Source of the DNA: Bacteroidales bacterium
GTDB taxonomy: Bacteria > Bacteroidota > Bacteroidia > Bacteroidales > UBA12077
Length of the DNA stretch: 64,000 nucleotides
Direction: 5' to 3'
Assembly: GCA_028282785.1 (NCBI GenBank)
Contig: JANQHE010000038.1
Coordinates: 62,001 to 126,000 of the forward strand
Below, one piece after another: positions 1 to 9,281 of the stretch; position 1 is the first letter of the stretch, and the number at the start of each line of letters is the position of its first letter. Below the pieces are notes generated by a model. The model did no database searches. It was not told the DNA's origin and saw only the letters and a program-made list of their open reading frames with translations. The position numbers and the translations under genes are program-made.

Positions 1-594
1 TAAGCCAATTAATTTATTATGATCGTCAACTACAGGAAGCTTTTCAATTTTATGTCTTTGCAGAATTTCTGTCGCCTTCTCAAGGTCCGTAGACCTTTGC
101 GTTGTAACAATATTTTCTGATGTCATCACTTCACTGATCTTTCTTTGAAGATTACTTTCAAATCTTAAATCGCGATTGGTAACGATTCCGATTAAATAAA
201 ATTCCGAATCAATCACAGGGATTCCGCCGATTTTATTTTCTTTCATTAAATTTAAAGCATCCGCAACCGTATTATCCTTTTTAATTGTAATCGGATCATG
301 AATCATCCCGCTCTCAGCACGTTTAACAGCCCTTACCTGCTTTGCCTGTTCTTCAATGGTCATGTTTTTATGAATTACCCCTATTCCACCTTCACGTGCC
401 ATTGCTATTGCAAGTTTGGCTTCTGTAACTGTATCCATTGCTGCTGAAACAATCGGAATATTTAACTTAATATTCTTAGAAAAGTAAGTAGATACATCCA
501 CGTTTCGTGGTAAAACTTCTGAATATTGTGGAACCAACAATACATCGTCAAATGTAAGTCCGTCAAGTGCTACTTTATCCTGTATAAATGACAT
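1..594 (-). CDS. guaB: IMP dehydrogenase, N-terminal 198 residues (partial)
   Basis: This is the first 198 codons of IMP dehydrogenase, which oxidises IMP to XMP, the committed step of GMP synthesis in the cytosol. The gene starts at an ATG on the minus strand (592-594) and runs off the left edge, so the catalytic loop cysteine is outside the window. Visible are the family N-terminus (LTFDDVLLVPQYSEVLPR), the barrel strand IPIVSAAMDTVTE, the AMAREGGIGVIHKNM segment, and then the inserted CBS pair (IPVIDSEFYLIGIVTNRDLR, followed by the start of the second CBS with EKLPVVDD). Order and spacing match full-length GuaB. No operon partner can be seen on this side. I am very sure of the identity. 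Confidence 0.96.
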   Translation of the reverse strand, partial: MSFIQDKVALDGLTFDDVLLVPQYSEVLPRNVDVSTYFSKNIKLNIPIVSAAMDTVTEAKLAIAMAREGGIGVIHKNMTIEEQAKQVRAVKRAESGMIHDPITIKKDNTVADALNLMKENKIGGIPVIDSEFYLIGIVTNRDLRFESNLQRKISEVMTSENIVTTQRSTDLEKATEILQRHKIEKLPVVDDHNKLIGL

Positions 595-743
595 TTTGAT
601 ATAGATTTTGTGTAATTTTAAAATTGTGCCAAATTACAAAAAATTAGCTTAATATCAGGTGAAATTATGATAATATCGATAGATTTGATTTTTTTAACAT
701 TATTTAGGATTTTGACTAGCTTAACTATCATGGATCATTAGAA

Positions 744-818
744 GTAAATTGGTGGATAGGATTCATAGTGAAGTAGTTTATTGGTTTATTGGTTTATTAG
801 TAAATTGGTGAATTTATA
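744..818. repeat. Degenerate low-complexity intergenic repeat
   Basis: The 294 bases between guaB and recQ hold no gene. This part consists of short, imperfect reiterations of the type TTTATTGGT and GTAAATTGGTG. The 14-base word GTAAATTGGTGGAT at 744-757 reappears exactly, in the opposite orientation, at 22062-22075 in another intergenic region. It may be a decayed intergenic repeat family. No promoter was clear in the rest of the gap. Confidence 0.5.
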
Positions 819-888
819 AAATGGTATTTAATTAAGAAGGCAGACAGTGGTTAGCTGTAAAGTTGAAAGAAACTTTGAACTTAATTTA

Positions 889-2799
889 ATGAACAGATAC
901 GAACAAATACTCATAAAATTCTGGGGTTACTCCAAATTCAGACCATTACAGGAGGATATAATACGATCGGTGATGGAAGGTAAAGATACCCTGGCTTTAA
1001 TGCCAACCGGCGGAGGTAAATCTATTACGTTCCAGGTTCCAACAATGGCTAAAGAAGGTATTTGTATAGTTATTACACCATTAATTGCCTTAATGAAAGA
1101 TCAGGTTGAAAACCTTCACAAAAGAAACATAAAAGCTCTTGCGATCTATTCTGGAATGACTCAGAATGAAATTGAGGTAGCGTTAGATAATTGTATTTAC
1201 GGCGGTGTTAAATTTCTATATGTATCACCGGAAAGAATTTCAACTGAAATTTTTAAACTACGTGTAAAACACATGAATGTTAACCTGGTTGCAATAGATG
1301 AGGCACACTGTATTTCTGAGTGGGGTTACGATTTCCGCCCATCATATTTGGAAATTGCCCGCTTAAGAGAATTAGTTCCTAATGCTCCATTTTTAGCTCT
1401 AACAGCCACAGCGATTCCTAAGGTTGTAGACGATATACAGGAAAAATTACATTTTACTGAAAAGAATGTTTTTAGAAAAAGTTTTGAAAGAAAAAATCTG
1501 GTTTACCTGGTTCGTGAATTGGACGATAAAATGAAGTATTTGGTAGATACCATTAATAAAGTAAAAGGTAGCGGTATAATATATGTCCGAAACCGAAAAG
1601 CAACAAGAGAAACAGCATTGTTCCTTCAGAAAAATAATATTTCGGCAGATTATTATCATGCTGGTTTAGGACACGATATAAGAAACCATAAGCAAAGCAA
1701 ATGGAAGGTTGGAAAAACACGGGTTATGGTGGCTACCAACGCTTTTGGAATGGGAATCGACAAATCGGATGTTCGTTTTGTGATACATATTGAATTACCG
1801 GACAGTATTGAAGCATATTTCCAGGAAGCCGGACGTGGCGGACGCGATGAAAAAAGGGCCGTTGCTGTATTACTTTATAATAATTCGGACAAATTAAAAG
1901 CCGAACAAAGAATCGACAGAAGTTTTCCTGAAATAAAAGAAATTAAAGCTGTTTACCAGGCACTTGGAAATTATTTTCAAATACCGTATGGAGGAGGAAA
2001 ACACTTATCATATGATTTTGTGATTTCTGATTTTGCAAAGAATTATAATTTTAATGTAATGACCATTCATAGTAGTTTGAGGTTTTTACAACGCGAAGGC
2101 TATATTGAAGTCACTGACGAACTTTATAGTCAGTCAAAATTACATTTTCTGGTCGAACGAGATGATTTATATAAATTCCAGATTGCGAATGTCCAATTTG
2201 ATGGATTCATTAAACTTATTTTAAGATCATACACCGGATTATTCTCAGATTATGTAAACATTGATGAAATATCCATTGCAAAAAAGGCAAATGTTGATGT
2301 TGAAATTGTTTACAAGTACCTTAATAACTTAAAATCACTAGGTATTTTAAATTATATCCCGAAAAAGAAGAATCCGTTTATTGTTTTTACCGAAGAACGT
2401 TTGGATGATAAGACATTACACATTTCTAAAGAAAACTACGATTTTCGAAAAAACAGGTACATAGAAAGGATCAATGCGATGTTGCACTATGCCTCATCAA
2501 GCAACAAGTGCAGAAGTCAAATATTATTAAGTTATTTTGGTGATAAAAATCCTGATCGTTGCGGGCAATGTGATGTTTGTACCCGAAGGAATGAACTGGA
2601 TTTGAGTAAATATGAATTCGATCTCATTTTAGATAAAATTAAAGAACAACTCCAATACAATCTTGTTTCGATTGATGATTTAGTTGAAAAAACTAATAAC
2701 AATAAGGAAAAAACTTTAAAAGTTATTCAATGGCTTTTAGATAATAATAAGATCTTAAAAAATACTGAAGATTTACTTACCTGGAATATGGAGGGTTAA
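889..2799 (+). CDS. recQ: RecQ-family ATP-dependent DNA helicase
   Basis: RecQ helicases unwind DNA 3'-to-5' during recombination and replication-fork repair. I start the protein at the ATG at 889 (636 residues); a GTG 42 bases upstream is possible but adds a poorly conserved stretch. Motif 0 (FRPLQEDII, about 17-25), Walker A (MPTGGGKS, about 38-45), the DEAH box (DEAHCISEWGYDFRPSY, from about 137) and the QEAGRGGRDE helicase motif are intact. A Cys4 zinc-binding element follows, with one cysteine in SNKCRSQ and the rest in DRCGQCDVC. The last 75 or so residues look like a short helical, winged-helix-like tail rather than a recognisable HRDC domain, as in many Bacteroidota RecQ proteins. It stands alone, with a 150-base gap before the next gene. 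Confidence 0.93.
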   Translation: MNRYEQILIKFWGYSKFRPLQEDIIRSVMEGKDTLALMPTGGGKSITFQVPTMAKEGICIVITPLIALMKDQVENLHKRNIKALAIYSGMTQNEIEVALDNCIYGGVKFLYVSPERISTEIFKLRVKHMNVNLVAIDEAHCISEWGYDFRPSYLEIARLRELVPNAPFLALTATAIPKVVDDIQEKLHFTEKNVFRKSFERKNLVYLVRELDDKMKYLVDTINKVKGSGIIYVRNRKATRETALFLQKNNISADYYHAGLGHDIRNHKQSKWKVGKTRVMVATNAFGMGIDKSDVRFVIHIELPDSIEAYFQEAGRGGRDEKRAVAVLLYNNSDKLKAEQRIDRSFPEIKEIKAVYQALGNYFQIPYGGGKHLSYDFVISDFAKNYNFNVMTIHSSLRFLQREGYIEVTDELYSQSKLHFLVERDDLYKFQIANVQFDGFIKLILRSYTGLFSDYVNIDEISIAKKANVDVEIVYKYLNNLKSLGILNYIPKKKNPFIVFTEERLDDKTLHISKENYDFRKNRYIERINAMLHYASSSNKCRSQILLSYFGDKNPDRCGQCDVCTRRNELDLSKYEFDLILDKIKEQLQYNLVSIDDLVEKTNNNKEKTLKVIQWLLDNNKILKNTEDLLTWNMEG

Positions 2800-2947
2800 A
2801 GCATACAGCTTTCTTAAAGGAAAGATCGAATAAAGTTATATTGTTTAGATCGATTTTTTTACTCATAAAAATATAAGTTTTCTTTAATCTTAATTCCTTA
2901 AAAATCTAAAACAAATAATAATGTTTAATAAAATGAACAAAATTTTA

Positions 2948-2971
2948 TATATTTGTACAATATATTGAACA
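2948..2971 (+). promoter_or_regulatory. hipBA promoter with overlapping operator palindrome
   Basis: TATATTTG at 2948-2955 matches the Bacteroidota -7 element TAnnTTTG. It overlaps the 18-base near-perfect palindrome TGTACAATATATTGAACA (2954-2971, one mismatched pair), which ends two bases before the antitoxin ATG. The layout suggests that HipB binds here and represses its own operon. The inferred transcript would have almost no leader. Operator function is inference. Confidence 0.55.
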
Positions 2972-2973
2972 TT

Positions 2974-3297
2974 ATGGCAAAAACCAAACATATATTATTA
3001 CCAAAATCCAAAAGAATACTTTCCGAATTTGGAGAAAATATTCGGTTGGCCAGATTAAGAAGGAAATTAAGTACTTTACAAGTTGCCGAAAGAGCAAATA
3101 TAAGCAGAACAACCCTATATTCTATTGAGAAAGGATTGCCGAATGTAAGCATTGGTTCTTATTTCTCAGTATTACAAGTACTAGGGTTGGAAAAGGACTT
3201 TCTTCTTATAGCTAAAGATGATATATTGGGGAGGAAATTACAAGATGCAAAGCTTATCCCTCAAAAAAGGGCACCGAAAAGAATGAAAGATGAGTAA
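2974..3297 (+). CDS. HipB-like antitoxin, XRE-family regulator
   Basis: A 107-residue DNA-binding protein with one XRE-type helix-turn-helix (about residues 20-75: FGENIRLARLRRK, then LQVAERANISRTTLYSIEKG). The C-terminal tail is basic and rich in lysine and arginine. The ATG at 2974 is chosen because the only upstream in-frame starts are non-ATG codons lying inside the promoter. Its stop codon overlaps the next gene's ATG by 8 bases, which implies translational coupling. With a HipA kinase directly downstream it is best read as the antitoxin and autorepressor of a type II toxin-antitoxin module. The assignment rests on the helix-turn-helix plus context. Confidence 0.85.
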   Translation: MAKTKHILLPKSKRILSEFGENIRLARLRRKLSTLQVAERANISRTTLYSIEKGLPNVSIGSYFSVLQVLGLEKDFLLIAKDDILGRKLQDAKLIPQKRAPKRMKDE

Positions 3298-4558
3298 AAA
3301 GAAAATCTATATATATGCTGATTGGCCAGGAATAAATCCTCCTTTTTTAATTGGATTCCTATATTCGGAACGAATAAGAGGGCACGAAGTGTTTTCTTTT
3401 GAATATACCGAAGAATGGCTAAAATCAGAAAATACCTTTTTACTTGACCCTGAATTACAATTATATGCCGGGTCACATTATTTAACCGATGATAAAAAAG
3501 CTAACTTTGGAATATTTCTCGATTCATCGCCGGACCGATGGGGCCGTTTATTAATGAGAAGAAAAGAGGCTGCTTTAGCAAGGTTTGAAAACAGGCCCGA
3601 GCAAAAATTATTCGAAACAGATTACTTACTTGGTGTCTATGATGGCCATCGAATGGGGGCCTTAAGATTCAAATTAGAAAATAATGGCCCATTTTTAAAT
3701 AATAATAAAGAATTGGCCAGTCCCCCATGGACATCGCTTAGGGAATTAGAACAAATAAGCTTGAAACTGGAAGAAGAAGATGCTATAAATGATCCCGAAT
3801 ATTTTAATTGGCTGAATATGTTAATTGCTCCGGGTTCTTCCTTAGGTGGTGCCAGACCAAAAGCAAGTATTACCGCTAACGATGGAAGCTTATGGATTGC
3901 TAAATTCCCAAGCCGCAATGATCAGGGAGATGTTGGAGGCTGGGAAATAGTAACATATGAATTAGCCATTAAATCAGGTATTAACATGGCAAAATCCATG
4001 GCTCAGAAATTCTCTTCAAATTATTATACATTTCTTACCAAACGATTTGATAGAAACGAAAAGAATGAACGTATTCATTTTGCATCAGCAATGACCATGT
4101 TAGGTTATACTGATGGACAAGACTATAGTGATGGAACGAGTTATCTCGAATTAGTAGAATTTATTTCTAATAATGGTGTCAATATAAAAAAGGACCTTGA
4201 AGAATTATGGAGGCGCATCGTTTTTAGCATTTGTGTTTCTAATACTGATGATCATTTAAGGAACCATGGTTTTATACTTTCTAATAATGGATGGAAATTA
4301 TCTCCTGCATACGATATAAACCCAAATGAAACAGGTGCAGGTTTAAAATTAAACATTTCTGAAAATGATAATTCCCTTGATCTTGGCCTTGTCATGGAAG
4401 TTCACGAATACTTTAGGCTAACAAAAGAAAATGCAGAAAATATTATGAATGAAATTAAAAAAGCTGTTCAAGGTTGGAGGAAGATTGCCACAAGATATGG
4501 AATTCCAAGATCAGAGCAGGATTTAAAAAACATGGCTTTCTCAAAAGCTTATGATTAA
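3290..4558 (+). CDS. HipA-like serine/threonine kinase toxin
   Basis: A 422-residue HipA family protein. E. coli HipA phosphorylates glutamyl-tRNA synthetase and causes growth arrest; the target here is unknown. The N-terminal subdomain (about 1-110) precedes the kinase core. Visible landmarks are the regulatory-serine loop GSSLGGARPKA (182-191), the ATP-binding lysine in WIAKFPSRND (K205), the catalytic loop SNTDDHLRNHG (317-327) and the metal-binding aspartate in SPAYDINP (D342). All key residues are present, so the kinase should be active. It overlaps hipB by 8 bases. Length is close to E. coli HipA (440). Confidence 0.9.
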   Translation: MSKKKIYIYADWPGINPPFLIGFLYSERIRGHEVFSFEYTEEWLKSENTFLLDPELQLYAGSHYLTDDKKANFGIFLDSSPDRWGRLLMRRKEAALARFENRPEQKLFETDYLLGVYDGHRMGALRFKLENNGPFLNNNKELASPPWTSLRELEQISLKLEEEDAINDPEYFNWLNMLIAPGSSLGGARPKASITANDGSLWIAKFPSRNDQGDVGGWEIVTYELAIKSGINMAKSMAQKFSSNYYTFLTKRFDRNEKNERIHFASAMTMLGYTDGQDYSDGTSYLELVEFISNNGVNIKKDLEELWRRIVFSICVSNTDDHLRNHGFILSNNGWKLSPAYDINPNETGAGLKLNISENDNSLDLGLVMEVHEYFRLTKENAENIMNEIKKAVQGWRKIATRYGIPRSEQDLKNMAFSKAYD

Positions 4559-4746
4559 AATTATTAATTATACTAATTGACTTTTGCTATTTCATCAACC
4601 GGGCGAAGCTGTTTTATATACTAAAGTGAGTAACTATGAAAAAAACAAGCAAAGGGTTTTTGTACTTCCCATCTTCATAATAACTACATTGTACTTAGTG
4701 TAAATACCTGAAATGAAACAAAATTATCGGTAATTAACACTATACG

Positions 4747-5610
4747 TTATCTATTTAATATTCCACCCAAGATAATAGCAACTAATCCAATGGCATATAC
4801 CGGAACAAATTCTTCTTTGAAAAATAAAACCAAATAGATCGCCGAAATTACCGGAGTTAAAAATACAAACGGAGCAACAAATGATGCTTCAGATTCTTTA
4901 AGTGCCTTAATCCAGAACAAATAAGAAATACCATTTACAAATACTCCATTAACCATTATAGGTAAAATGGTTTCTTTGGTTGGAAGTGTAAACTTCGAGA
5001 AAACCAGCATCGAAAAAAATGATAAAATAGTTGCAGTTAAATAATAAATACTAATTAATATAAGTGGTTCCAGTTTTATTTTTTTACTTAAAACAGAAAA
5101 TAAACCAAAAACAAATGCAGCTACCAATACCAGTAAATCTACCTGTAAATTACTTATGTGAATATTGGAAAAGTCTCCCTTTGTTAAAACAATAAAAACA
5201 CCAAAGAATCCTAATAAAACAGAAACTACTCTAAAAATTGTAAGGCGTTCGTTTAAAATTAATACTGAAAGTAATACAACAAATATTGGCCAGCTATATT
5301 GAATTACCAGTACCTCAATTCCCTGTGCGTTTGCATAACCAAAATATAAAAGAATATAATACAAATAAGTTCCCAACAAGCCCAAAAAAATAGCATGAAG
5401 CCAGGATTTACCTTTTAAGCCCGTAATATTCATTATTTGACCTTTTACTATAAGCAAAATTATTAATGTAAGGAATGAGCTTAAGCTGGACCAAAATAAA
5501 AACTGGTGATTGTCCAATCCGGTTTGTCCCATTTTAGCTACAACAGGTATCAATGCCCATAAAAAAACACAGATTAGGGCAAATACAATTGCTTTGGATT
5601 TTGATTTCAT
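4747..5610 (-). CDS. EamA/DMT-family transporter
   Basis: A 287-residue integral membrane protein with about ten hydrophobic segments in two repeats, the layout of drug/metabolite (EamA, RhaT-like) exporters. The second repeat ends with the typical LTPVISAIYLVLFFKEEF segment. It is the third gene of a tight minus-strand run after the PLP decarboxylase (6221-7711) and the LysE-type exporter (5621-6211), with a gap of only 10 bases to the latter. The context suggests export of an amino acid, an amine or a related metabolite, but the substrate cannot be read from the sequence. The 188 bases between it and hipA contain no other gene. Confidence 0.85.
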   Translation of the reverse strand: MKSKSKAIVFALICVFLWALIPVVAKMGQTGLDNHQFLFWSSLSSFLTLIILLIVKGQIMNITGLKGKSWLHAIFLGLLGTYLYYILLYFGYANAQGIEVLVIQYSWPIFVVLLSVLILNERLTIFRVVSVLLGFFGVFIVLTKGDFSNIHISNLQVDLLVLVAAFVFGLFSVLSKKIKLEPLILISIYYLTATILSFFSMLVFSKFTLPTKETILPIMVNGVFVNGISYLFWIKALKESEASFVAPFVFLTPVISAIYLVLFFKEEFVPVYAIGLVAIILGGILNR

Positions 5611-5620
5611 GCCTGTAAAC

Positions 5621-6211
5621 TTATCTCAAAACCATCCAAACTGCAACAAGAATTAACACAAATCCAAAAAAGTACCCCTGAATTTTATATGCTTTTTCCG
5701 AATTAAATTTCCTGGTAATTATATCTCCTGCTGTTATCCATAAAATGTGCCCTGACATATTCACAACATTTAAAGCAAGGGTAAGAAATAAAACCTGGGC
5801 CCACACAACTTTCTCAGGATTTAAGAATTGTGAAAACATAATTACCGGAATAAACAGAAATTTAAAATTAAAAAGCTGTAAAACAACTCCATCCATAAAA
5901 GCAGGTGCTTTAGCTTCACTCTTTTCCAATTTTGCCGATTTAAAGAACTTAATCGCTAAATAAATCATAAATGCAGAAGCAAGATATTTGAGAATCAGTT
6001 GTATTATTGGATAATCGAACAATACTTCTCCTATTCCAAAACCAACTAATAAACTTATCATAATACAAACCAGATTTATACCCATCCATAGCGGTAAAGT
6101 ATTTTTTAATCCAAATCTTGCACCCGTGGCAGCAAACATAGTATTTGCAGGTCCGGGGCTAATGGTTAATGGAATGATGGTTAAAAACCAGGATACAATA
6201 ATTTCTACCAT
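5621..6211 (-). CDS. LysE/RhtB-family amino-acid exporter
   Basis: A 196-residue membrane protein with five or six hydrophobic helices. The family signature near the N-terminus, LTISPGPANTMFAATGARFG, is clear, and the length is normal for LysE/RhtB carriers, which export amino acids and derivatives across the inner membrane. It lies 9 bases downstream of the decarboxylase and 10 bases upstream of the EamA gene, so the three are probably one transcript. A MocR-type regulator is transcribed divergently from the head of the run, which supports a role in removing an amino acid or its decarboxylation product. The substrate is inferred only from context. Confidence 0.88.
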   Translation of the reverse strand: MVEIIVSWFLTIIPLTISPGPANTMFAATGARFGLKNTLPLWMGINLVCIMISLLVGFGIGEVLFDYPIIQLILKYLASAFMIYLAIKFFKSAKLEKSEAKAPAFMDGVVLQLFNFKFLFIPVIMFSQFLNPEKVVWAQVLFLTLALNVVNMSGHILWITAGDIITRKFNSEKAYKIQGYFFGFVLILVAVWMVLR

Positions 6212-6220
6212 TACTTAATT

Positions 6221-7711
6221 TTAATTGCTTTCGTGTGTCAACATTTTCGAAAACTCTTTGCTTAATTCGTCTCCAATTTTTACGCATGTGTCTAACATTA
6301 AGTCCAGGTCATGCTTTCTTGTTCTGTGATTTGTATTTGCCACTCTTATGGCATATATGCCATTCAACAAAGTATATGAAGGTGTTGCTACTCCGCTTTC
6401 ATGCAATCTCATGAGTATTTCTTTGTTTAGTTCATTTAGCTCCTTACCGGTAAACTTTGTATTTACATACCTGAAACAAACTATATTAAGCGATACCTCG
6501 GTTATCAATTCTAATTTTTTATTTTTCTCAACCTGTTGACCTAGATACCTTGACTGTTGTATATTTTGATTAATTAGTGCCTTATATTTATTAATTCCAT
6601 TTTCTTTAAGCGACATCCATACTTTTAATGCCTTAAAACCTCTTGAGAGTTCCATTCCGTAGTTTGAAAATGCATCAGGACCAGCTGCCAGGCCTCTATC
6701 ATGGGCTAAAAGATAATTAGCAGGCGAAGCATATGTTTTTCTGTGCAGTTCCGGGTGTTTTATTAATACACAAGCTACTTCATAATTTACATATAACCAT
6801 TTATGAAAATCAAATGCCAGGCTGTCTGCTTCTTCAATGGCTTTTAGCCTGTCCTGATATTCGGGAACCAGTTTAGCCAATGCTCCAAATGCACCGTCAA
6901 TATGCAGCCACATATTTTCAGTACGCACAACTTCGAGTAATTTATTTAGGTCGTCGAATGCACCGGTATTCACTGTACCAGCATTTCCTATTATACAAAA
7001 TGGTAACATATCATCCTTCTTATCCTGCTCAATTTGCTTTATTAACAGGTTAATATCAATTTCAAATTTATCATTTACACCTATTTTTCTTAACTGATTA
7101 TTGCCCAAACCAATCACCTCAATTGCCTTGGTAACACAATTGTGAGTTTCTGTGCTACAATAAGCAACCAGTTTTTTATTTACAGAATATAAGCCATCTT
7201 CTTTCATTTTCCCGGAAACAGCATTTCTGGCTACAATAAGAGAAGTAATATTGGCAATAGAAGCTCCGCTTACTAACATTCCCGTAGCCTGCTCCGAAAA
7301 ACCCATCATTTCTTTGCACCAGCTAATAACCAGGTTTTCTATGTATAAAGCACTGTGATTTCCTATAGCTACATTTGAGTTCATTGTACTTGCCATAAAA
7401 TCGGACAAGGCACCAAAAGCAGTTCCATTACCTTCAACCCATGAAAAGAATCTTGGATGAACATTTCCTTTTGCGTATTCGAAAATGTTTTGTTTAAATT
7501 CTTCGTAAACATCTTTTATAGATGATGGTTCTTGTGGCAATTTTGATTTATACGTGTTTTTTACTTCTTCTGGTATTTTCTTCCATGCAGGTTTCTTTCT
7601 TATATTCTTAAGAAACTCTACCATATCATCTACCATTTGATAACCTATGTCTCTTATATCTTCCCAGTTTTCAGGGTCCAAGCCTATTTCGTTTTTTAAT
7701 TCTATCTCCAT
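6221..7711 (-). CDS. PLP-dependent group II amino-acid decarboxylase
   Basis: A 496-residue pyridoxal-phosphate enzyme of the aromatic/glutamate-type decarboxylase family. The family turns an L-amino acid into its amine plus CO2. Visible are the substrate-side block HPRFFSWVEGNGTAFGALSD (85-104), the ring-stacking histidine in STETHNC (H190), the PLP-nitrogen aspartate in WLHIDGAFGA (D272) and the Schiff-base lysine in FDFHKWLYV (K304). Nothing is missing, so it should be active. The substrate is undetermined; tyrosine, tryptophan, DOPA or other amino acids are possible. It heads an operon with LysE- and EamA-type exporters and is divergent, across about 100 bases, from a MocR regulator. A TAnnTTTG box lies just upstream. 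Confidence 0.88.
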   Translation of the reverse strand: MEIELKNEIGLDPENWEDIRDIGYQMVDDMVEFLKNIRKKPAWKKIPEEVKNTYKSKLPQEPSSIKDVYEEFKQNIFEYAKGNVHPRFFSWVEGNGTAFGALSDFMASTMNSNVAIGNHSALYIENLVISWCKEMMGFSEQATGMLVSGASIANITSLIVARNAVSGKMKEDGLYSVNKKLVAYCSTETHNCVTKAIEVIGLGNNQLRKIGVNDKFEIDINLLIKQIEQDKKDDMLPFCIIGNAGTVNTGAFDDLNKLLEVVRTENMWLHIDGAFGALAKLVPEYQDRLKAIEEADSLAFDFHKWLYVNYEVACVLIKHPELHRKTYASPANYLLAHDRGLAAGPDAFSNYGMELSRGFKALKVWMSLKENGINKYKALINQNIQQSRYLGQQVEKNKKLELITEVSLNIVCFRYVNTKFTGKELNELNKEILMRLHESGVATPSYTLLNGIYAIRVANTNHRTRKHDLDLMLDTCVKIGDELSKEFSKMLTHESN

Positions 7712-7737
7712 TCTGCTTTTACTTTTAATTTTTGCTA

Positions 7738-7745
7738 CAAAATTA
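7738..7745 (-). promoter_or_regulatory. -7 box for the decarboxylase operon
   Basis: Read on the minus strand this is TAATTTTG, a full match to the Bacteroidota -7 element TAnnTTTG. It lies 26 bases upstream of the decarboxylase ATG. No clear -33 element was found. Confidence 0.45.
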
Positions 7746-7758
7746 ATTTATAAAATGA

Positions 7759-7801
7759 TTGCAGTACAGATACAGAAATATTAATTTTGACCAATACAGA
7801 T
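7759..7801 (+). promoter_or_regulatory. MocR gene promoter with TACAGAT direct repeats
   Basis: TAATTTTG at 7782-7789 matches TAnnTTTG, with a TTG at 7759-7761 about 20 bases upstream that could serve as the -33 element. The box is flanked by two copies of TACAGAT (7765-7771 and 7795-7801), spaced 30 bp start to start. MocR/GabR regulators are known to bind direct repeats in divergent intergenic regions, so these copies are candidate operators. Binding is inference. Confidence 0.5.
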
Positions 7802-7812
7802 TGGATGAAAAT

Positions 7813-9267
7813 ATGGAAAAAAGAACCAACCAAAAGAAGGAAGTAATCTATCTGAAGATTGCTAACTTATTAGAAAAGCAAATATTAAATAATGTTTTAA
7901 GAGTGGGTGACAAACTTCCTTCTATCAGGGTAATTTGTGAAAAATTGGGTGTAAGTATGAGCACGGCTCAGGCCGCATACTGGGAGCTGGAACGTAGAAA
8001 GCTGATCTTTTCCAAGCCCAAATCAGGTTATTATGTAAATAACTGGAACAGGAACAGACATAAGCTTCCTGATACCAGTAAGCCAAACCTGGAAACTATC
8101 AATGAACAGAAAAGCGATCTGTTAATTAATATTTATGATACCATAGCTGATAAGAATATTGTACAGTTCTCACTGGGAATACCTTCGCCTGATCATTTGC
8201 CAATTGCCAAATTAAATAAATCCGTTGTACGAGCTACAAGAGAACTTCAAAATTCAGGGATTGAATATGAAAGTATTGAAGGAAATAATTTATTAAGACG
8301 ACACATTGCTCAATGGGCCATCAATTACAATTTAAACATAAATGAAAATGATGTTATAACCACAGCCGGCTGTATTAATGCCGTGGCTTATTGTTTAATG
8401 GCTGTTACAAATAGTGGCGATATTGTTGCAGTTGAAAGCCCTGCCTATTATGGTATTTTACAATTATGCCAAAGTCTTGGATTAAAGGTTTTGGAATTAC
8501 CAACCAATCCAACCACAGGGATAGAAGTTGAAGCACTGGAAATGGTTCTGAACAACTACAAAATAAAAGCTTGTATCCTGATAAGCAATATGAACAATCC
8601 ACTGGGCTATTCTATGCCAGGAGAAAAAAAGAAAGCTGTAGTTGAGTTAATTACAAAACATAATGTTCCTTTGATTGAAGATGACATTTATGGCGAGTTA
8701 TATTTTGAAAGTAGCCGGCCTGACACATGCAAATCATATGATACGGAAGGAATGGTAATGCTTTGTAATTCATTTTCTAAAACATTGGCCCCCGGTTACC
8801 GGGTTGGATGGATCATTCCCGGAAAATTCAGAGAGCAAATTGTTAAGCTTAAATCCATAAATACCATTTCTGTAACATCTCTGACTCACCAGGCAATTGC
8901 TGATTTCCTGGATTCGGAACGTTATGAAAATCACCTTCGAAAATTAAGAAACATCTTACATACGAATAGTTTAGTATTCCGGGAAACCATTAGTGAAAAT
9001 TTTCCTGCCGATATTAAAATAAGCCAACCCAAAGGTGGATTCTTTTTGTGGTTAGAGTTACATAAAGATATTGATACTCTTAAGATCTACCACGAGGCTA
9101 TTAAGCATAACATTAGTATTACACCTGGTAAGATGTTTACTTTACAGAATCAATTTTCTAACTGTATGCGATTAAGCTTTGGCTTAAACTGGAGTGAAAG
9201 AACCGAAAAGAGTTTGATTCTTCTCGGCAAAATCATAACAAAACAATACAACCGGCTTAAAAACTAG
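7813..9267 (+). CDS. MocR/GabR-type regulator (GntR HTH plus aminotransferase fold)
   Basis: A 484-residue fusion of an N-terminal GntR winged helix (about 12-72, with GDKLPSIRVICEKLGVSMST) and a class I aminotransferase-like domain. PLP-binding landmarks are NMNNPLGYSMP, the aspartate in LIEDDIYGEL and the lysine in SFSKTLAPGYRVGW (K323). Family members use PLP to sense amines or amino acids and control divergent genes. I start at the ATG at 7813; a TTG at 7759 would place the promoter box inside the gene. It faces the decarboxylase-LysE-EamA run, its most likely target. The gene converges with the hydrolase gene 14 bases downstream. Confidence 0.9.
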   Translation: MEKRTNQKKEVIYLKIANLLEKQILNNVLRVGDKLPSIRVICEKLGVSMSTAQAAYWELERRKLIFSKPKSGYYVNNWNRNRHKLPDTSKPNLETINEQKSDLLINIYDTIADKNIVQFSLGIPSPDHLPIAKLNKSVVRATRELQNSGIEYESIEGNNLLRRHIAQWAINYNLNINENDVITTAGCINAVAYCLMAVTNSGDIVAVESPAYYGILQLCQSLGLKVLELPTNPTTGIEVEALEMVLNNYKIKACILISNMNNPLGYSMPGEKKKAVVELITKHNVPLIEDDIYGELYFESSRPDTCKSYDTEGMVMLCNSFSKTLAPGYRVGWIIPGKFREQIVKLKSINTISVTSLTHQAIADFLDSERYENHLRKLRNILHTNSLVFRETISENFPADIKISQPKGGFFLWLELHKDIDTLKIYHEAIKHNISITPGKMFTLQNQFSNCMRLSFGLNWSERTEKSLILLGKIITKQYNRLKN

Positions 9268-9281
9268 TTCCTTTATCTTCT

